Assembly (NCBI GenBank): GCA_030683705.1
Contig: JAUXPP010000029.1
Coordinates: 1-64,000, forward strand
DNA: 64,000 nt
Direction: 5' to 3'
Source of the DNA: Polaromonas sp.
Lineage (GTDB): Bacteria > Pseudomonadota > Gammaproteobacteria > Burkholderiales > Burkholderiaceae_C
The notes under the pieces were generated by a model that saw only the letters and a list, made by a program, of their open reading frames with translations, was not told the DNA's origin and ran no database searches. Positions 60,804 to 64,000 of the stretch are shown one piece after another. The position numbers and the translations under genes were made by a program. Position 1 is the stretch's first letter; every line of letters starts with the position of its first letter.

Positions 60804-61835
60804 ATGAGCGAAGCCCTGCCACCCGCGCGCCGCAGCCGCCGCGGCAGCGGCGCCGTCACGCTGCACGACGTGGCGCGTATCGCGGGCGTCGCGCCCATCA
60901 CCGCCTCGCGCGCACTCAACACGCCCGGGCAGGTCTCGGCCGAGCTGGTGCGGCGCGTCACCGAAGCGGTGGCCAGCACTGGTTATGTGCCGAACCGGGT
61001 CGCCGGCGGCCTGGCCTCGGCGCGCAGCCGGCTGGTGGCGGCGCTGGTGCCGACGATTTCGGGGCCGGTGTTTCTGGGCACCGTCCGCGCACTCAACGAG
61101 GCGCTGGTGGCCCAGGGCTACCAGCTGATGCTGGGCCAGAGTGGTTATGCCGATTCGCGCGAGGACGATTTGCTGGACGCGCTGATCAGCCGCCGGCCCG
61201 ACGGCATCGTGCTGACCGGCATCATGCATTCGCCGCTGGGGCGCCAGCGCCTGCTGGCTTCCGGCATCCCGGTGGTGGAGACCTGGGACCTGACGCCCAC
61301 GCCGATCGACATGCTGGTGGGCTTCTCCCATGTTGATGTCGGCCGCGCGGTGGTCGATTTCCTGTACGCCAAGGGCAGGCGCCGCCTGGCCATGATTGCC
61401 GGCGACGATGAGCGTTCGAAGCGGCGGCAGCAGGCTTTTCATGCGGCGGCGCAGGCAGCCGGCCTGCCGGCCGTGCCGGTGATCACCGTGCCGGCGCCGA
61501 CCACCCTCAAGAGCGGGCGGGCTGCGCTGGCGGAGTTGCTGCAAACTTCGCCGGAGATTGATGCGGTGTTCTGCAGCTCCGACCTGCTGGCCCTGGGGGT
61601 GATGACCGAAGCCCGGGTGCGCGGCGTGGCGGTACCCGGGCAACTCGCGGTGGTCGGTTTCGGCGACCTCGAATTCGCCGCTGACCTGGATCCGGCGCTG
61701 ACGACGGTGCGCATCGACAGCATGGCGATAGGCCGCCAGGCGGCGCAGTTCATCGTGGACCGCGCCGAGGGCCGGGAGGTGACGCAGCGCGTGGTCGACG
61801 TGGGTTTTTCCATCGTGGACCGCGACAGCGCCTGA
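60804..61835 (+). CDS. LacI-family transcriptional regulator of the glucarate-type operon
   Basis: 343 residues from ATG 60804 with GGGAGAAGG upstream. LacI HTH: VTLHDVARIAGVAPITASRALNTP with the hinge NRVAGGLASARSRLVAALVP (about 15-75), then a periplasmic-binding-like ligand domain (about 75-340) with VGFSHVDVGRAVVDFLYAKG, RRLAMIAGDDERSKRR and AVVGFGDLEFAADLDPALTTVRID. The gene lies just before a Bug-type binding protein and glucarate dehydratase, and the promoter between carries two palindromic sites, so it probably represses these genes until the sugar acid is present. Confidence 0.92.
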   Translation: MSEALPPARRSRRGSGAVTLHDVARIAGVAPITASRALNTPGQVSAELVRRVTEAVASTGYVPNRVAGGLASARSRLVAALVPTISGPVFLGTVRALNEALVAQGYQLMLGQSGYADSREDDLLDALISRRPDGIVLTGIMHSPLGRQRLLASGIPVVETWDLTPTPIDMLVGFSHVDVGRAVVDFLYAKGRRRLAMIAGDDERSKRRQQAFHAAAQAAGLPAVPVITVPAPTTLKSGRAALAELLQTSPEIDAVFCSSDLLALGVMTEARVRGVAVPGQLAVVGFGDLEFAADLDPALTTVRIDSMAIGRQAAQFIVDRAEGREVTQRVVDVGFSIVDRDSA

Positions 61836-61869
61836 GCGAACACATCCTGGGAGGCGCGGGTTTTCTGGC

Positions 61870-61897
61870 TTGACATGGCTTCAGGTAGCGCTACCAT
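61870..61897 (+). promoter_or_regulatory. Candidate sigma-70 promoter for the Bug/glucarate operon
   Basis: TTGACA at 61870-61875 is a perfect -35. TACCAT at 61892-61897 matches 4 of 6 bases of the -10 consensus after a 16-bp spacer. The inferred start site is near 61904. The first palindromic operator covers the -10 region and the second lies just beyond the start site, an arrangement suited to repression. Confidence 0.6.
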
Positions 61898-61917
61898 ACG
61901 CATTTGGTAGCGCTACC
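61884..61917. promoter_or_regulatory. Tandem LacI-type operators GGTAGCGCTACC
   Basis: Two identical, perfect 12-bp palindromes, GGTAGCGCTACC, at 61884-61895 and 61906-61917. Their centres are 22 bp apart, about two DNA turns, on the same face. Both lie downstream of the LacI regulator gene and flank the start of the next operon. Central CG with symmetrical arms is typical of LacI-family sites. Confidence 0.8.
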
Positions 61918-61996
61918 TTTTTGCGCTTTTTTCCCTGTTTTGTCCGTTCAGCCTTCACAAACCCGCGCCCACGCAGCGCCATTCAGGAGACATCCC

Positions 61997-62959
61997 ATGA
62001 AAAAGCTATTCCTCACCCTGGCCATCGGCCTGCTCGCCAGCGCCGGTGTTTTTGCCCAGGCCTGGCCGTCCAAAACCACCAGCATGGTCGTGCCTTTCCC
62101 GCCTGGCGGCTCCACCGACACCGTGGCCCGCGCGCTTTCCACCCAGCTCAGCAGCAAGCTGGGCCAGCCTTTTGTCGTCGAAAACAAGGCCGGCGCCACC
62201 GGCACGATTGGTGCGACCCAGGTCAAGCGCGCCGCGCCCGACGGCCATACCTTCCTCGTCACCTCGCTGGGCCCGCTGGTGATTGCGCCGCACCTGATCC
62301 GCGGCGTGCAGTACGACGCGCTGAAAGACTTCGACACCATCACGGTGGCGGTGCAGGCGCCGAATGTGCTGGTGGTGCCGGCTTCCTCACCCTACAAAAC
62401 CCTGGGCTCGGTGGTCGCCTACCAGAAGCTCAACCCGGGCAAGATGAGTTTTGCCTCGTCGGGCAACGGCTCCAGCGACCACCTGACGGCCGAACTGTTC
62501 TGGCAGCAGACCGGCACCAGCGGCACCCACGTGCCTTACAAGGGCGGCGCACCGGCGATCACCGACCTGCTGGGCGGCCAGGTCGATGCCTCCTTCCAGA
62601 ACATCAACGCGGTGATCCAGCACATCCGCTCCGGCAAGCTGCGCGCCCTGGCCATCACTTCTGCCAAACGTTCCAGCCTGCTTCCGGATGTTCCCTCGCT
62701 GGAAGAGTCCGGCCTGAAAGGCCTGGTGGTCTATTCCTGGCAAGCGGTGGTCGCGCCCAAGGGCCTGCCGGCCGACGTGCGCGCCAAAGCCCATGCGGCC
62801 ATCGTCGCCGCGCTCAACGTTCCGCAGATCAAACAGCAGTTCGTGTCGGTCGGTTTCGAAATCGTGGCCAATACCCCGGCACAATTTGCCAGCTTCCAGC
62901 AGCAGGAATTTGCGCGCTGGAAAAAAGTGATTGAAACCGGAAAAATAAGCATCGACTGA
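61997..62959 (+). CDS. Bug-family (tripartite tricarboxylate) solute-binding protein
   Basis: 320 residues with a Sec signal peptide (MKKLFLTLAIGLLASAGVFAQA, cleaved near residue 21, key LFLTLAIGLLASAGVFA). Bug-fold motifs: VPFPPGGSTDTVARAL, VVENKAGATGTIGA and VPYKGGAPAITDLLGGQVD. Start ATG 61997 follows AGGAGA. These periplasmic proteins bind carboxylates. No TctA/TctB membrane partners are nearby, so it is an orphan binder, as is common in Burkholderiales. Glucarate dehydratase follows after 26 bp, suggesting glucarate or galactarate as ligand. Confidence 0.94.
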   Translation: MKKLFLTLAIGLLASAGVFAQAWPSKTTSMVVPFPPGGSTDTVARALSTQLSSKLGQPFVVENKAGATGTIGATQVKRAAPDGHTFLVTSLGPLVIAPHLIRGVQYDALKDFDTITVAVQAPNVLVVPASSPYKTLGSVVAYQKLNPGKMSFASSGNGSSDHLTAELFWQQTGTSGTHVPYKGGAPAITDLLGGQVDASFQNINAVIQHIRSGKLRALAITSAKRSSLLPDVPSLEESGLKGLVVYSWQAVVAPKGLPADVRAKAHAAIVAALNVPQIKQQFVSVGFEIVANTPAQFASFQQQEFARWKKVIETGKISID

Positions 62960-62985
62960 ACTGACCTGGATTTGAACTGAACCCC

Positions 62986-64000
62986 ATGCCGCAGACCTCT
63001 ACCCCCCGCATCACCGACTTGCGTGTGATCCCCGTCGCCGGCCGCGACGGCATGTTGCTGAACCTCAGCGGCGCGCACGGCCCGTTTTTCACCCGCAACC
63101 TCCTGATCCTGAGCGACAGCGCCGGCCGCACCGGCGTCGGTGAAGTGCCGGGCGGCGAAAAAATCCGCCAGACCCTGGAAGACGCGCGGGCGCTGGTGGT
63201 CGGCCAGGCCATCGGTTCGCACCAGCAGGTCTTGCAAAGTGTGCAGCGCCAGTTCGCCGACCGCGATGCCGGCGGACGCGGCCTGCAGACTTTTGATTTG
63301 CGCACCACCATCCATGCGGTGACGGCGATCGAGTCGGCGCTGCTGGACCTGCTGGGTCAGCACCTGGAGGTGCCGGTGGCGGCGCTGCTCGGCGAAGGTC
63401 AGCAGCGCGAGGCGGTCGAGATGCTGGGCTATTTGTTTTTTGTCGGCGACAAGTCCAAAACAAACTTGCCCTATGCCAGCGAGCCGGATGCGCCCGATGC
63501 CTGGTCACGGGTGCGTCACGAAGAAGCGCTCACACCCGAAACCATCGTGCGCCAGGCCGAGGCGGCGCATGCGCGTTATGGCTTCAACGACTTCAAGCTC
63601 AAGGGCGGTGTGTTGCGCGGCGAGGAAGAAGTCGAGGCGATTCGCGCGCTGCACGAGCGTTTCCCGAAAGCCCGTGTCACGCTGGACCCCAACGGCGGCT
63701 GGTTGCTGAAGGATGCGATCCGCCTGATGCAGGGCATGCGTGGCGTGGTGGCTTATGCCGAAGACCCCTGCGGCGCCGAAGAAGGCTTCTCGGGCCGCGA
63801 AGTCATGGCCGAGTTCCGCCGCGCCACCGGCTTGCCGACCGCGACCAACATGATTGCCACCGACTGGCGCCAGCTGAGCCACGCGCTGTCGCTGCAATCA
63901 GTGGACATCCCGCTGGCCGACCCACACTTCTGGACCATGGCCGGCTCGGTGCGCGTGGCGCAGACCTGCCGCGACTGGGGCCTGACTTGGGGCTCGCATT
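62986..64000 (+). CDS. gudD: Glucarate dehydratase (3' end beyond the window)
   Basis: 338 residues are visible; the frame is open to the window end (full length about 440-450). Enolase superfamily: N-terminal capping part ([18 protein letters not shown]), then the catalytic KxK in DFKLKGG, metal ligands Asp in TLDPNGGW and Glu in YAEDPCG, then Asn in [11 protein letters not shown]. These match glucarate dehydratase, which removes water from D-glucarate to give 5-keto-4-deoxyglucarate. It is co-transcribed with the Bug protein under the LacI-type operators. Confidence 0.93.
   Translation, partial: MPQTSTPRITDLRVIPVAGRDGMLLNLSGAHGPFFTRNLLILSDSAGRTGVGEVPGGEKIRQTLEDARALVVGQAIGSHQQVLQSVQRQFADRDAGGRGLQTFDLRTTIHAVTAIESALLDLLGQHLEVPVAALLGEGQQREAVEMLGYLFFVGDKSKTNLPYASEPDAPDAWSRVRHEEALTPETIVRQAEAAHARYGFNDFKLKGGVLRGEEEVEAIRALHERFPKARVTLDPNGGWLLKDAIRLMQGMRGVVAYAEDPCGAEEGFSGREVMAEFRRATGLPTATNMIATDWRQLSHALSLQSVDIPLADPHFWTMAGSVRVAQTCRDWGLTWGSH

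Noticed and set aside
1-64000. CRISPR arrays, tRNA/rRNA genes, IS elements or prophage
   Set aside because: I saw no regularly spaced repeats, tRNA-like cloverleaf, transposase or phage gene while reading both strands. Short non-coding RNAs cannot be excluded by eye.

Overview
The window is a 64 kb piece of a GC-rich Gram-negative chromosome, most likely a betaproteobacterium of the order Burkholderiales. The right two thirds look like Comamonadaceae (Rhodoferax/Polaromonas/Acidovorax-like). Support for this is the Bug-type solute-binding protein, the betaproteobacterial-type gshA and gshB, and a short dispersed motif (AGCGCTAT...ATAGCTGC) that I associate with that family. The taxonomy is an inference; no rRNA or tRNA gene, CRISPR array, IS element or phage was seen.

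Left region (1-17.2 kb, very GC-rich). The tail of an adenylate/guanylate cyclase with an FHA domain faces a patatin-type esterase that carries two cyclic-nucleotide-binding folds. Then come a LysR regulator with a small divergent ORF, a lamin-tail-domain protein, a lipoprotein remnant and an HD-GYP response regulator. A MacA-like adaptor, an ABC ATPase and two FtsX-type permeases follow. On the minus strand lies a complete four-gene sodium-pumping decarboxylase operon (methylmalonyl-CoA decarboxylase type), followed by a DUF3096 peptide, an OmpA-like lipoprotein and a coiled-coil membrane protein.

Central region (17.4-35.6 kb). Fourteen genes on the plus strand form one tightly packed nitrate-respiration unit: two NarK transporters, narGHJI, a PpiC-type isomerase, a beta-carbonic anhydrase, a nitronate monooxygenase-like flavoprotein, a B12-dependent (oxygen-independent) ribonucleotide reductase, NnrS, a nitroreductase-like protein, an unassigned 134-residue protein and a hemerythrin-domain protein. 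Several neighbours overlap by 4 bases. The set combines nitrate uptake and reduction with nitric-oxide tolerance and anaerobic DNA precursor synthesis. A candidate FNR/DNR site and a perfect hairpin precede narK.

Right-centre (35.6-51.4 kb). Mostly housekeeping and transport: proA, gshA, kup, a DUF1275 membrane protein with a spermidine-synthase-like protein, a zinc metallopeptidase, a tautomerase, a DHA2 drug exporter, a class II amidotransferase, gshB, a BenE-type transporter, a creatininase-family amidohydrolase, a PQQ-type sugar dehydrogenase lipoprotein and cutA.

Right end (51.4-64 kb). A ten-gene minus-strand operon holds two LysE exporters, an EamA exporter, a cupin, an aminotransferase, a GST, a PhzF-like enzyme, a VOC protein, a threonine dehydratase and a histidine phosphatase. 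It is divergent from a MocR (GntR-aminotransferase) regulator, with a clear inverted repeat in the shared promoter region. Last comes a LacI regulator followed by two identical palindromic operators, a Bug-type binding protein and glucarate dehydratase (cut by the window end), which together suggest a sugar-diacid uptake and catabolism unit.
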